DNA of 64,000 bases from Rothia sp. SD9660Na (lineage in GTDB: Bacteria > Actinomycetota > Actinomycetes > Actinomycetales > Micrococcaceae). The notes under the pieces are model-generated. The model saw only the letters and a program-made list of their open reading frames with translations, made no database searches and was not told the origin of the DNA. The DNA lies in assembly GCF_030064065.1 (NCBI RefSeq), contig NZ_CP125946.1, forward strand, positions 930,001-994,000, given 5' to 3'. The translations under genes were made by a program, and so were the position numbers. Every line of letters starts with the position of its first letter. Position 1 is the stretch's first letter. Of the stretch, positions 17,059-26,407 are shown in pieces.

Positions 17059-18417
17059 CTACTTGCCGGTGTAGCCTTCGTCGGCTATGTCTGCCGGGAA
17101 CTTGGGGCGGTAGCCGGGGAACCAGCCAATAGCCGCAAGAAGAAGTAGGGCACCGGCCACGATAAAGGCGGGGAAGAAGCCCCAGGCGTCGATGATAAAG
17201 CCAGCTACGAGCGGGCCGACGATCAGGCCGATGTCTGAGACCATCTGGTAGTAGGCCAGGGGCTGGCCACCTGAGCGCTTGTTGCCCACAATATCTGAGA
17301 CAGCAGCCTGCAGGGAGGGGCCGAGCAGGGCTGAGGCGATGCCCAGAAGTACGGCTGCCCCCACAAAGACAACCGGGTTAGTGATTAGGCCAAAGACGAT
17401 GGTGACGATACCTGCCAGAATCAGCCCGGAAAAGACCATGGGGCGGCGGCCGATCTTATCGCCCATCTTGCCCGAATAAATCTGGATCAGGGCGTTACCG
17501 GCAGCGTAGGTAGCCAGGGTGAAACCTGCCAGCTTGGCTCCGGCAACGGCGGCGTCGTAGCCGGCTTCACCGGCGTGCAAGTTAGCTAGGAGGGCTACGG
17601 CGGCGAGGGGAACTACCGTGGACTGTAGGCCGAAGACGCTCCACCCTACCGCCAGGTTGGTCACGAGGGCTGCCTTAAAGTTGGTGAACTTCAGGGCGTC
17701 GGCCAGCTTGAGTTCGGGCTTGGGTACGGCAATACCCTGGGTGTTGAGGTTGACCTCCTGCGGCTCGTCCTTGAGCTGGGTGAGCACTACCAGGGCAGCG
17801 CACAGGAGCATTGCCGCATAGACAAAGAAGGGTACCCGCATACCCAGGGACGAGGCCGCTGCCCCCAGCACGGGCCCCAAAATATTGCCCAGTAGGAAGG
17901 ACGTAGCAAAGTAGCCCGAGACCTTACCCCGAATCGTCGGGGGTGAGTTGCGCACCAAGATACCCATGGCGGCCACGGTGAACATGACCGAGCCGGTGCC
18001 GCCCACAATGCGGGAGGCAATGAGCATGGGGTAGTTAACTGAAAGTCCGGCTCCGATGGAACCCAGCCCCACAATAATGAGGCCCGCTGAGTAGATGCGG
18101 CGCTCGCCGAAGCGGGAGATGAGGCGCCCGGACGCCGGTGCAAAGGCCAGGCGCGAGAGGGCGAAGGCTGAGACGACGAAGGTTGCTGCCATGGCTCCCA
18201 CATCGAAGCTGCGGGCAAAGCCGGGGAGCACGGGGGCTACCAGGCCATAGCCGAGGGCGATCAGGAATGAGGCGGCAATCAGGACCTTAATTTGGGTCGG
18301 CACCTTGACGGTTTCGGTGGCGCGGGGCTTTTGGCTGCGGCTTTCCTGCCGTACCGATTCGGGGATGATGGGGATGGCCCCGGTGTCCATGGAGGGGGTG
18401 GGAATGTGGTTGCTCAT
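17059..18417 (-). CDS. MFS transporter, probable drug/metabolite exporter
   Basis: A 452-residue major facilitator protein with about 12 membrane helices, after a cytoplasmic N-terminal tail of about 45 residues rich in Pro, Arg and Ser. The conserved loop after TM2 appears as GRLISRFGERRIYSAG, and TM4-5 reads AMGILVRNSPPTIRGKVSGYF. This is typical of the 12-TM DHA1 exporters, but the substrate cannot be told from sequence. It is inserted between smc and ftsY on the opposite strand, ending 6 bases from the smc stop and divergent from ftsY. Confidence 0.8.
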   Translation of the reverse strand: MSNHIPTPSMDTGAIPIIPESVRQESRSQKPRATETVKVPTQIKVLIAASFLIALGYGLVAPVLPGFARSFDVGAMAATFVVSAFALSRLAFAPASGRLISRFGERRIYSAGLIIVGLGSIGAGLSVNYPMLIASRIVGGTGSVMFTVAAMGILVRNSPPTIRGKVSGYFATSFLLGNILGPVLGAAASSLGMRVPFFVYAAMLLCAALVVLTQLKDEPQEVNLNTQGIAVPKPELKLADALKFTNFKAALVTNLAVGWSVFGLQSTVVPLAAVALLANLHAGEAGYDAAVAGAKLAGFTLATYAAGNALIQIYSGKMGDKIGRRPMVFSGLILAGIVTIVFGLITNPVVFVGAAVLLGIASALLGPSLQAAVSDIVGNKRSGGQPLAYYQMVSDIGLIVGPLVAGFIIDAWGFFPAFIVAGALLLLAAIGWFPGYRPKFPADIADEGYTGK

Positions 18418-18572
18418 GCGCTTGTGTTCTGCTGCTTCTATGCTGCGTGTATCTGTCTGAAAAGTATCTTAGCTCACAATGTCCGCCGGTGTGGGGTGGC
18501 AGTGTGCAGAAGTGCATTCTACTCCCATCGCTGGGGCTGTATGGTGCGGGGAGAATATGGCAAGCTAGAAGG

Positions 18573-19676
18573 GTGAATGATTCTCTAACTCTCATTGTGT
18601 ACATACTTCTCGGTGTGCTGATTCTAGGTGGCGTGCTCGCGGTTCTGCTGCGCGGCCCTAAGGCCCCTAAGGAAGGCTACGAGGGCACCCGCGATGCCGA
18701 TGACCTCCCCGCAGACAGCGCTGACGGGCCGGTCACCACTATCGAGCGTCCGGCGTCCGCCCAGGGTCGCCTGGTGCGCCTGCGCGCCCGCCTTTCACGC
18801 TCCAACAACCTGCTGGGTAAGGGCCTGCTGGCCCTGCTGTCCCGCGACAAGATTGACCAGGACGTCTGGGATGAGGTCGAAGAGACCCTGCTGCTGGCAG
18901 ACCTGGGTGCCGAGCCCTCAGCCCGCCTGGTGGAGGCCCTGCAGCAGCGTGTGCGCGTGGAGGGCACTGAGAATCCCGCCCACGTCAAGCAGATGCTGCG
19001 TGAGGAACTTCTTTCAATCGTGGGTGAAGATACCGACCGCTCCCTGGCCCTGGACGGCACAGACGGCAACCCCGGCGTCGTGCTGGTCGTTGGCGTCAAC
19101 GGCGTAGGTAAGACCACCACCGTGGGCAAGCTGGCCCGCGTGATGGTCGCTGAAGAGAAGAACCTCCTGCTGGGTGCCGCCGACACCTTCCGCGCGGCGG
19201 CTGCCGACCAGCTCCAGACCTGGGGTGACCGCGTAGGGGTCGATACCGTCCGCTCCGATAAGGACGGCGCCGACCCAGCTTCCGTTGCCTTCGAAGCTAT
19301 CCGCGAGGGCAAGGCCCGCGGCGTCGATACCGTCATGATTGACACCGCCGGACGCCTGCAGAACAAGGCCGGGCTGATGGACCAGCTGGGTAAAATCAAG
19401 CGCGTGGTCGAGAAAGAAGCCCCGGTCACCGAGGTTCTTCTGGTCATTGACGCCACCACCGGCCAGAACGGCATGATTCAGGCCAAGGTCTTCTCCGAGG
19501 TCGTTCAGATTACCGGCATCGTGTTGACCAAGCTCGATGGCTCAGCAAAGGGCGGCATTGTGGTCGCTATCCAGGAAGAGCTGGGCGTGCCCGTCAAGCT
19601 TATCGGCCTGGGCGAAGGCCCCGACGACCTGGCACCCTTCGAGCCCGGTGCCTTCGTTGACGCCCTCCTTGACTAA
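18573..19676 (+). CDS. ftsY: Signal recognition particle receptor FtsY
   Basis: FtsY is the membrane-associated GTPase that receives the Ffh-bound ribosome. An N-terminal transmembrane segment (LTLIVYILLGVLILGGVLAV, residues 5-24) is followed by a linker, the N domain, and the G domain with GVNGVGKTTTVGKLA (G1), DTFRAAAADQL, DTAGR (G3) and TKLDGSAKGG (G4 region). The membrane anchor is the actinobacterial form. The frame runs from 18447, but the natural start is GTG at 18573, placing the membrane segment at the N-terminus (367 residues). A strong terminator follows. Its partner ffh is at 29956. Confidence 0.96.
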   Translation: MNDSLTLIVYILLGVLILGGVLAVLLRGPKAPKEGYEGTRDADDLPADSADGPVTTIERPASAQGRLVRLRARLSRSNNLLGKGLLALLSRDKIDQDVWDEVEETLLLADLGAEPSARLVEALQQRVRVEGTENPAHVKQMLREELLSIVGEDTDRSLALDGTDGNPGVVLVVGVNGVGKTTTVGKLARVMVAEEKNLLLGAADTFRAAAADQLQTWGDRVGVDTVRSDKDGADPASVAFEAIREGKARGVDTVMIDTAGRLQNKAGLMDQLGKIKRVVEKEAPVTEVLLVIDATTGQNGMIQAKVFSEVVQITGIVLTKLDGSAKGGIVVAIQEELGVPVKLIGLGEGPDDLAPFEPGAFVDALLD

Positions 19677-19699
19677 AGCACATCTCGAGTTCATCGAGG

Positions 19700-19737
19700 A
19701 ACCGGGGGAACTGTTCCAAACAGTTCCCCCGGTTTTT
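19700..19737 (+). terminator. Rho-independent terminator after ftsY
   Basis: AACCGGGGGAACTGTT pairs with AACAGTTCCCCCGGTT around a very short loop, ending in TTTTTT. It lies 24 bases after the ftsY stop, a textbook intrinsic terminator. Confidence 0.95.
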
Positions 19738-19758
19738 TCATGCCCACCTAGAGCGCCG

Positions 19759-19795
19759 GTAACCTGCCCGTTACTGCCCGAAACACCCCCGTAAC
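19759..19795. promoter_or_regulatory. GlnR-like tandem boxes upstream of the amt remnant
   Basis: Four pentamers follow one another at nearly one helical turn: GTAAC (19759), GTTAC (19770), GAAAC (19780) and GTAAC (19791), with steps of 11, 10 and 11 bases. GlnR of actinobacteria binds gTnAC and GaAAC half sites separated by six bases upstream of nitrogen genes such as amtB and glnA. The location upstream of an ammonium transporter gene fits. A further GTAAC/GAAAC pair with 8-base spacing is at about 19832-19849. Confidence 0.45.
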
Positions 19796-19963
19796 CCCTG
19801 TTTTCGTACCCGCAACACGGGGAGGGCACCTGTAACCGGGGGGCGAAACTCCAGGCGCAAGCAGCCGAAACACGCGCAGAGAACAATAGAACCTGTCAAC
19901 ACACCAAGAGCCGGTCTACCGGCACACAGGTTTTCTATACGGGTTTTGAAAGGGGTAACAGGT

Positions 19964-20827
19964 ATGGAACTCACCACCAGTGATGTTTGGACCGTGGTCG
20001 CCGCGGCACTTGTTCTGTTTATGACACCGGGTCTCGCTCTCTTCTACAGCGGTATGACGCGAGCCAAGTCAGCACTCAACATGATGATGATGTCGGTCAT
20101 CTCAATGGGCCTCGTCGGCGTGTGCTGGGTGCTCTGGGGCTACAGCATGAGCGGGGGATACGCCCTCATCAACGACATCGTCGGCTCGCCCTTCAACGAT
20201 TTTGGCCTATCAGCTACGCTTGCGGACGGCGGCACCAACCTCCTTTCGGTAGCCTTCAGCTCCACCTTCGCCATTATCGCGGTGGCTATCATCTCAGGGT
20301 CTATCGCAGACCGCGCCCGCTTCGGCGCCTGGTGCATCTTCGTGCCCCTCTGGCTCACCCTGGTCTACTGCCCCTGGCTTTCATGGTGTGGGGCGGCGGC
20401 GGACGGCGCCCAGGCAGGTCTGATTTGGGTCAACACTCTTGCTGCTCCGGCTGCTGCCATGCTCGGCTGGGCCCTGCTTGAACGAATCCGCGACGGCCAC
20501 GTGACCTCACTGGGTGCGGCGTCCGGCCTGGTCTCTGGCCTGGTAGCCATCACCTCGGCCCTTGGTTTTATCGTAACCCCGGCCACCGGAACCGCCGGTC
20601 TCTTCTACGGTGGCGGTCTAGGCCTGCTGGTCACCCAGACCGTTGCAACCCTGATTTCTATGGCCTACTGCGCGGTTGTGACCCTGCTGATCGTGATCCC
20701 GATTCACCGCAGCATGGGCTTCAGGGTTAGCGAGAAGCAGGAGGTCCAGGGTATCGACCTGGCCCAGCACGCCGAAACCGCCTACGCCATGTCGAGCGGC
20801 ACCTCCGGTACCTTCGCTAAAAACTAG
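19964..20827 (+). pseudogene. amtB: Ammonium transporter AmtB, degraded (two large internal deletions)
   Basis: The ends are clearly AmtB: an N-terminal TTSDVWTVVAAALVLFMTPG, the segment LFYSGMTRAKSALNMMMMS, the middle IWVNTLAAPAAAMLGWALLE with HVTSLGAASG, and the C-terminal GFRVSEKQEVQGIDLAQHAETAY. The family is about 400-430 residues; here only about 287 remain. After YCP, one base seems lost, because frame +1 reads PLAFMVWGGGG where AmtB expects PxAHxVWGGG. The next 60-70 residues, including GGxxVHxxAG with the first pore histidine, are absent. A second gap after FIVTP removes about 65 residues including the DDSLDVxGxHxxGG segment with the second pore histidine. Frame is regained at the end, so an open frame persists, but conduction is very unlikely. 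An upstream GTG/ATG at 19946 is less likely as start. Confidence 0.85.
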
Positions 20828-20910
20828 AGGGAGTTGTGGACGAGGTGGTTCGGGTCCGCACCGGAGAACGCGGCGTCTCCGCCATCTAAACACAAGAGGC
20901 ATACACATCT

Positions 20911-20951
20911 AGGGCAGACCCACGGTTTCGTGGGCCTGCCCTTACCTTTTG
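20911..20951 (+). terminator. Rho-independent terminator after the amt remnant
   Basis: AGGGCAGACCCACG pairs with CGTGGGCCTGCCCT around GTTT, followed by TACCTTTT. It lies about 85 bases after the amt stop. Confidence 0.8.
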
Positions 20952-21036
20952 CGGGCTAGGCAGGAGATTTAGCAGGGAGGGGGGCGGACGAGGGCAGGAC
21001 GGCGGCGGTAAGGGAGCGCCGGGTAGACTAGGGGGC

Positions 21037-21867
21037 ATGAAACTTGTCTCCTGGAATGTTGATTCACTCAATGCTGCACTCACCAGTGAGTCGGCCCGTG
21101 CCCTGCTCTCCCGCGATGTCTTTGCTTCCATCGCTCTGCTGAACCCCGACGTCCTTGCCCTGCAAGAAACCAAGCTCTCGGCTAAGGGGCCCACCAAGAA
21201 GCATCTCGAAGCCTTGCACGCCTACTTCCCCGACTACAAGATTGCCTGGGTATCTTCCGACGAACCCGCCCGCAAGGGGTATGCGGGCACCATGTTCCTC
21301 TACAAGCAGGAGCTGGAGCCCACCGTCACCTACCCCCGCCTCTCTGCCCCCACCACCATGGACGCCGAAGGGCGCATGATTACCCTGGAATTTGAGGACT
21401 TCTACGTCACCCAGGTCTACACCCCCAACGCTTCGGACGGCCTGCGCCGCCTGCCTGACCGCCAGGTCTGGGACCGCCTCTACGCCGACTATCTTGCCGG
21501 CCTGGACTCCACTAAACCTGTGCTTGCAACCGGCGATTTCAACGTTGCCCACACCGAAATTGACCTGGCCAACCCCAAGGCTAACCGCCGCTCACCCGGC
21601 TTCACAGACGAAGAGCGCGAGGGCTTCACCCAGATTCTCTCCCGGGGCTTTACCGACACCTTCCGCCACCTGCACGGGGACGTCACCGGAGCCTACACCT
21701 GGTGGGCCCAGCGCTCCCGCACCTCCAAGATCAACAACACCGGCTGGCGCATTGACTACTGGCTGGTATCAGACCGGGTCGCTGAGAAGGTGCGAGCCTC
21801 AGAGATGATTGATTCAGGCCCGCGCCAGGACCACACCCCGATTCTCCTCGATATTGACCTGGGCTAG
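21037..21867 (+). CDS. xthA: Exodeoxyribonuclease III (AP endonuclease family)
   Basis: Exonuclease III-type enzymes cut at abasic sites and remove 3' blocking groups in base excision repair, complementing MutM. The 276-residue protein has the endonuclease/exonuclease/phosphatase fold: MKLVSWNVDSLNA at the N-terminus (metal-binding Asn), LALQETKLS (catalytic Glu, about 47), TGDFNVAHTEIDLANP (catalytic Asp/Asn, about 166-181) and RQDHTPI at the C-terminus (catalytic His). Start ATG 21037. It is monocistronic with a strong terminator behind it. Confidence 0.94.
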   Translation: MKLVSWNVDSLNAALTSESARALLSRDVFASIALLNPDVLALQETKLSAKGPTKKHLEALHAYFPDYKIAWVSSDEPARKGYAGTMFLYKQELEPTVTYPRLSAPTTMDAEGRMITLEFEDFYVTQVYTPNASDGLRRLPDRQVWDRLYADYLAGLDSTKPVLATGDFNVAHTEIDLANPKANRRSPGFTDEEREGFTQILSRGFTDTFRHLHGDVTGAYTWWAQRSRTSKINNTGWRIDYWLVSDRVAEKVRASEMIDSGPRQDHTPILLDIDLG

Positions 21868-21896
21868 ATAAAGACTTACCGGCCTGTTAGAAGCCC

Positions 21897-21931
21897 GAGG
21901 GCCCCTGTAACGTCAGGGGCCCTCAGGTTTT
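21897..21931 (+). terminator. Rho-independent terminator after xthA
   Basis: GAGGGCCCCTG (21897-21907) pairs with CAGGGGCCCTC (21914-21924), followed by AGGTTTTA. The remaining stretch to 22298 is AT-richer than its surroundings and holds no gene I can support. Confidence 0.9.
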
Positions 21932-22196
21932 ACTGTGTCTGGGTGATAGGGGGGGCGAGGCGGTTGTTCAACAAGGGTGAACTGATATGTGAGAAAAACC
22001 GGGGTGAATGTTTAATGTTTTTAAAGTTTTAGAGCGGTAGAAACTGCAGAATCAGGCTTAAGCGGGGAAGCGGCGAAGGCTGCGCCCGTGTATTCTCGGG
22101 CATTTTTAATGCGTGGATTATTTCGGCTACGTTTCGCCGACTCTTTGCAGCGGACGAGCGGTGTGTTGTCCAACTTGATGTGACGGGTGCGACTAA

Positions 22197-22224
22197 ATAT
22201 ACTCAACTCAACACGTCAGTATAT
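22197..22224. promoter_or_regulatory. Inverted repeat upstream of the peptide ABC operon
   Basis: ATATACT (22197-22203) is repeated inverted as AGTATAT (22218-22224), 14 bases apart, about 75 bases before the first permease gene. Such dyads often bind a repressor. The regulator is unknown, and no transcription factor gene lies beside it. Confidence 0.35.
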
Positions 22225-22298
22225 GTTGGGCATCACAAGCCTGGCAGTATCTGTAAAGGCTCACACACAATGTTCGTTACCCAGAAAGAGTTCGCCTC

Positions 22299-23285
22299 AT
22301 GATTAAGTATCTGCTGAGGCGAGCAGCTACCTACGCCGTCATGATTTTCTTAACGACGACCGGTGGCTACTTCCTTGCCGTTACCTCACTGAACCCCGCC
22401 CTGCTCGAACAGGAACGCATTCCCCGCCCCTCACCGGAGCAGGTTCAGCGCAACTTCGCAGCCCTGAACCTCGACCCCACCATGAGCGCCTGGGACCGCT
22501 ACGTCCAGTGGCTGACCAACGTTGTTCTGCACTGGGACTGGGGACGCAGCCCCAATGGGGCCTACATTAACGCTGAATTCGGTCAGCGTGTGTGGGTATC
22601 AACCCGCCTCTACCTGGTCGCCGTCATTCTTTCTCTCATCATCGGCGTGGCACTGGGCGTTTACTCAGCAGCCCGTCAGTACAAGTTCTCTGACCGTGTG
22701 ATTACCGGCTACTCCTACCTGGTCTACATCCTGCCTGCCCCCATCGCCTACTTCCTGGTCCAGCTGGGGGCTGTGGCCATCAACAGTGCAGCGGGGGAGC
22801 GCATCTTCTTCGTGACCGGTATTTCCTCGCCGGGTCTCACACCGGGCAGCGTCGAGTACTGGGTAGACCTTGCAGCCCACTACATTGTGCCCACCTTCTG
22901 TATCACGATTATGAGCTGGGGCGGCTATCAGATTTCCCAGCGCCAGTACCTACTCGATAGCGTCAACGCTGACTTCGTCCGTACCGCACGTGCTAAGGGC
23001 CTCACCCGAAACCAGGCTATTCGACGCCACGCCCTGCGTGTCTCCTTCATTCCGGTAGCCCAGTCCATCGCCTATACCGTCCCTGCGATCTTTACCGGTG
23101 GCTTCTTTGCCGAGGCTATTTTCGCCTGGCCAGGTATCGGTCTTTGGTCGGTTCAGGCAATTGGTGCTCAGGACGTCAACGCGGCAGTAGCTACCCTGGC
23201 CTACGGTTCCTTCATCTTTGCAGTTGGCGCCATCATTGCTGATATCGCCACCACTATCGTCGATCCCCGAGTGAGGATCTCATGA
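22299..23285 (+). CDS. Peptide ABC transporter permease, DppB/OppB type
   Basis: The first inner-membrane subunit of an Opp/Dpp-type importer (328 residues). It has an N-terminal membrane helix (MIFLTTTGGYFLAVTSL), a long extracytoplasmic loop (about residues 35-95), five further helices and the cytoplasmic coupling loop with DFVRTARAKGLTRNQAIRRH (about 226-245). The start ATG 22299 follows a modest AGAAAGAG. Its stop overlaps the next permease start by four bases (ATGA), so translation is likely coupled. Substrate could be di- or oligopeptides or another small solute carried by this family. Confidence 0.9.
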   Translation: MIKYLLRRAATYAVMIFLTTTGGYFLAVTSLNPALLEQERIPRPSPEQVQRNFAALNLDPTMSAWDRYVQWLTNVVLHWDWGRSPNGAYINAEFGQRVWVSTRLYLVAVILSLIIGVALGVYSAARQYKFSDRVITGYSYLVYILPAPIAYFLVQLGAVAINSAAGERIFFVTGISSPGLTPGSVEYWVDLAAHYIVPTFCITIMSWGGYQISQRQYLLDSVNADFVRTARAKGLTRNQAIRRHALRVSFIPVAQSIAYTVPAIFTGGFFAEAIFAWPGIGLWSVQAIGAQDVNAAVATLAYGSFIFAVGAIIADIATTIVDPRVRIS

Positions 23286-24256
23286 GCAATTCACCTTCCA
23301 TCGACCACAACAACCTCACCGGTATTATCACGAGGGTCGATCAGACTAACGCTGACTTCGATATCATCAGCAAGAAGAAGATTATCTTCCGCCGCTTTAT
23401 GCGCAATAAGACCGCGGTCTTTGGCCTGGTCGTTCTGCTGCTGGTGATAGCTTTCGGTCTCTTTGGCGGTCTCCTCTCTAAATGGGATACCACTACTATT
23501 GATCCCTTCTACATCTCCACCGGCCCCAGCGCCGAACACTGGTTTGGCACTACCAGCGCAGGTACAGACCTCTACGCCCAGATGGTTGAAGCTGTCCGCA
23601 CCTCGGTCTTTATCGGTCTAATCGTGGGCGGTGTCTCCGTCATCTTTGCTGCTGTCTACGGCTGTGTCATGGCCTACTTCGGTAGCAAGATCGACAAGAC
23701 CATGCTGTTCGTCCTCGAAACCCTGATTATGGCACCCAGCCTGCTGGTTGTAGCTATCGTCATCAACGGTGCTGGTGGTCAGGCTATCCGCGATAACCTG
23801 CCCGGCTGGCTCATCCTGACCATCGTGCTCCTGATCTTCAGCTGGATGTACACCGCCCGTGTCATCCGAGCCATGGCCATGTCGCTCATCTCCCGCGACT
23901 ACGTCAAGGCAGCCCGCTACATGGGCGTGCACCCCCTCAAGATTGTTTGGCGTCACCTGGTACCCAACATCGGCTCCCTGATGGTGCTTGAATTCACTCG
24001 CGGTATCACCGCTGCAATTCTGGCTGAAGTGTCGTACACCTTCATCGGTATCGGCGTGAAATACCCCAACTTCTCACTGGGGTCACTCATCGCCCAGGCT
24101 TCAAGTCAGATCAACACCCTGCCCTGGATGTTCTGGATTCCGCTGCTGTTCTTCTTCCTACTGGTTGGCCCCCTGGCCCTGATGAACGACGGCTTGCGTG
24201 ACGCCTTCGATCCCACCTCCCTGTCCGTTGGCAAAGTTAAGAAAAAGAAGAAGTAA
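23282..24256 (+). CDS. Peptide ABC transporter permease, DppC/OppC type
   Basis: The second permease subunit (324 residues). A cytoplasmic N-terminal region of about 45 residues precedes the first helix (AVFGLVVLLLVIAFGLFGGL). EHWFGTTSAGTDLYAQMVEAVRTS is the typical DppC segment, and the coupling loop is YVKAARYMGVHPLKIVWRHL. The protein ends in a lysine tail. It overlaps the upstream permease by four bases, and its stop codon is immediately followed by the ATPase start at 24257. Confidence 0.9.
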   Translation: MSNSPSIDHNNLTGIITRVDQTNADFDIISKKKIIFRRFMRNKTAVFGLVVLLLVIAFGLFGGLLSKWDTTTIDPFYISTGPSAEHWFGTTSAGTDLYAQMVEAVRTSVFIGLIVGGVSVIFAAVYGCVMAYFGSKIDKTMLFVLETLIMAPSLLVVAIVINGAGGQAIRDNLPGWLILTIVLLIFSWMYTARVIRAMAMSLISRDYVKAARYMGVHPLKIVWRHLVPNIGSLMVLEFTRGITAAILAEVSYTFIGIGVKYPNFSLGSLIAQASSQINTLPWMFWIPLLFFFLLVGPLALMNDGLRDAFDPTSLSVGKVKKKKK

Positions 24257-26332
24257 ATGAGCACTACACCAGTACTGAGCGTTAGAGACCTCAACGTAAA
24301 GTTCAATACCGAAAACGGTATTGTGCACGCGGTGCGCGGCATTGACTTCGATCTCTATGCGGGCAAGACACTGGGTATCGTGGGCGAATCCGGCTCAGGT
24401 AAGTCGGTTGCCTCGATGGCCATCATGGGCCTACACCCCGCCACCGCAGACATCACCGGTTCCATCAAGTACAACGGCACCGAACTGCTGGGTCTTACCG
24501 ATAAGCAGATGTGCGACTACCGTGGCAAAGAGATTTCCATGGTCTTCCAGGATCCGCTGTCGTCCCTCACCCCGGTCTTCACCATCGGCCACCAGCTGGC
24601 TGAGGTACTCAAGGCCCACAACAAGGGTATGAGCGATAAGGCTATTCAGGCTCGCTCCGTGGAGCTCTTGCGTCTGGTCGGCATTCCCTCACCCGAGAGC
24701 CGTCTCAAGTCCTTCCCCCACGAGTTCTCTGGCGGTATGCGTCAGCGCGTCATGATCGCTATGGCCATTGCGAACGAGCCGCGCGTACTGATTGCCGATG
24801 AACCCACCACCGCGCTGGACGTTACCATCCAGGCGCAGGTTCTTGAAGTCATGCAGAAGGCTCAAGAGGAGACCGGCGCTGCCACCATTATGATTACCCA
24901 CGACCTGGGAATCGTGGCCGGCATGGCCGATGAAATCATGGTCATGTACGCGGGCAAAGCCGTGGAACACGCCGCAGCTGCCGATCTCTACAAGAAGCCC
25001 TCCATGCCCTACACCATCGGCCTGCTCGGCGCCGTGCCCCGAGTAGACCGCAAGGAAAAGACCTCCCTGGTGCCGATTGAGGGAACCCCGCCCAACCTGC
25101 TCAAGCCCGTGGTGGGCTGCTCCTTCGCAGCCCGCTGCCCGGTGGCTACGGACGCCTGCCTCACCCAGGAGCCGGAGCTCAAGCTGATTGCCGGTACCGG
25201 CGAGAACCACCGCTCAGCCTGCCTGTACGCAGAGAAGTTCGTCAACGAACGTCCTGAGCAGATGTTCCCCGTGCCCCCCATCCCCGTCTCTGCCCTCGAT
25301 AGCGTACCCCGCGAAGAGCGCGCCAGCGTGCTTGAGGTAAAGAACGTCAAGAAGTTCTTCCCCCTCACCAAGGGCGCCCTCATCAAGCGCCGTGTGGGCA
25401 CCGTCAAGGCCGTCAACGGCGTCAGCTTCGATATCCGCGAAGGTGAGTGCTTCTCCATCGTGGGCGAGTCAGGCTGCGGCAAAACCACCACCCTGCTCGA
25501 AATCATGGAATTCTCCAAGGACATCGACGGCGAAATCGTCATCGCCGGTGTCTCCAACAAGCAGGGCCTGCGCGGCTCCGAACTCAACGCCCTGCGCAAG
25601 AACCAGCAGATGGTCTTCCAGGACCCAACGGGCGCACTCGACCCCCGCTTCACCGTCTACGAAATCCTGGCTGAGCCCCTGCAAAACCAGGGCTGGGCCG
25701 TCAAGGACATCAAGAAGCGCGTGCTTGAACTGATGAAGACCGTCGGCCTGCAACCCGACCACGTCAACCGCTTCCCCAACCAGTTCTCCGGCGGCCAGCG
25801 CCAGCGTATCGGTATCGCCCGTGCGCTCGCTGTCAACCCCAAGCTGGTGGCTCTCGACGAGCCGGTCTCTGCTCTTGACGTCTCTGTTCAGGCGGGCGTC
25901 ATTAACCTGCTGGAGAAGCTGCGTGTCGAGCTGGGGCTGAGCTACCTAATGGTTGCACACGATTTGGCTGTGGTGCGCCATGCCTCTGACCGTGTGGCCG
26001 TTATGTATCTAGGCCGGGTGGTTGAGATTGGCAATGTAGATGAGGTCTTTGATAACCCCGTACACCCCTACACCCGGGCTCTACTCTCTGCCATCCCTGT
26101 GCCCGACCCCGAGGTAGAGGCCAACCGCCAGCGCATTGTGCTCGAAGGCGACCTGCCCACCCCCGTGAATGCACCGGAGGGCTGTGCTTTTGCAACTCGT
26201 TGCCCCATCTTCAAGCTTCTTCCTGAAGATAAGCAGAAGAACTGCACCGAGAATGTGCCTGTTCTAAGCCGAGCGAGTGAGGACCACCAGTACGCCTGTC
26301 ATTATCCTGAACACGAAGTTGCTATGAGCTAA
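24257..26332 (+). CDS. Dual ATP-binding protein of the peptide ABC transporter (DppD-DppF fusion)
   Basis: A 691-residue protein with two complete ABC ATPase domains in tandem, equal to DppD and DppF joined. Domain 1 has Walker A GESGSGKS, signature FSGGMRQR and Walker [13 protein letters not shown]; domain 2 has [16 protein letters not shown] and [12 protein letters not shown]. Each is followed by the oligopeptide-type cysteine-containing tail ([15 protein letters not shown] and [11 protein letters not shown]). One polypeptide can thus form the ATPase pair. It directly follows the permeases and precedes the binding protein by 75 bases. Confidence 0.92.
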   Translation: MSTTPVLSVRDLNVKFNTENGIVHAVRGIDFDLYAGKTLGIVGESGSGKSVASMAIMGLHPATADITGSIKYNGTELLGLTDKQMCDYRGKEISMVFQDPLSSLTPVFTIGHQLAEVLKAHNKGMSDKAIQARSVELLRLVGIPSPESRLKSFPHEFSGGMRQRVMIAMAIANEPRVLIADEPTTALDVTIQAQVLEVMQKAQEETGAATIMITHDLGIVAGMADEIMVMYAGKAVEHAAAADLYKKPSMPYTIGLLGAVPRVDRKEKTSLVPIEGTPPNLLKPVVGCSFAARCPVATDACLTQEPELKLIAGTGENHRSACLYAEKFVNERPEQMFPVPPIPVSALDSVPREERASVLEVKNVKKFFPLTKGALIKRRVGTVKAVNGVSFDIREGECFSIVGESGCGKTTTLLEIMEFSKDIDGEIVIAGVSNKQGLRGSELNALRKNQQMVFQDPTGALDPRFTVYEILAEPLQNQGWAVKDIKKRVLELMKTVGLQPDHVNRFPNQFSGGQRQRIGIARALAVNPKLVALDEPVSALDVSVQAGVINLLEKLRVELGLSYLMVAHDLAVVRHASDRVAVMYLGRVVEIGNVDEVFDNPVHPYTRALLSAIPVPDPEVEANRQRIVLEGDLPTPVNAPEGCAFATRCPIFKLLPEDKQKNCTENVPVLSRASEDHQYACHYPEHEVAMS

Positions 26333-26354
26333 ATTACATGTATAGTATGTAATT
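26332..26354. promoter_or_regulatory. Palindrome between ATPase and binding-protein genes
   Basis: AATTACAT and ATGTAATT flank GTATAGT, starting at the last base of the ATPase stop codon. It could be an operator, or a small hairpin that lets the binding-protein gene be expressed at a different level from the upstream genes. Confidence 0.35.
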
Positions 26355-26407
26355 GAAATCACTTCAAATTCGCTTTTGCTCACCCTCTTTACAAAGGAGA
26401 AGAGAAA

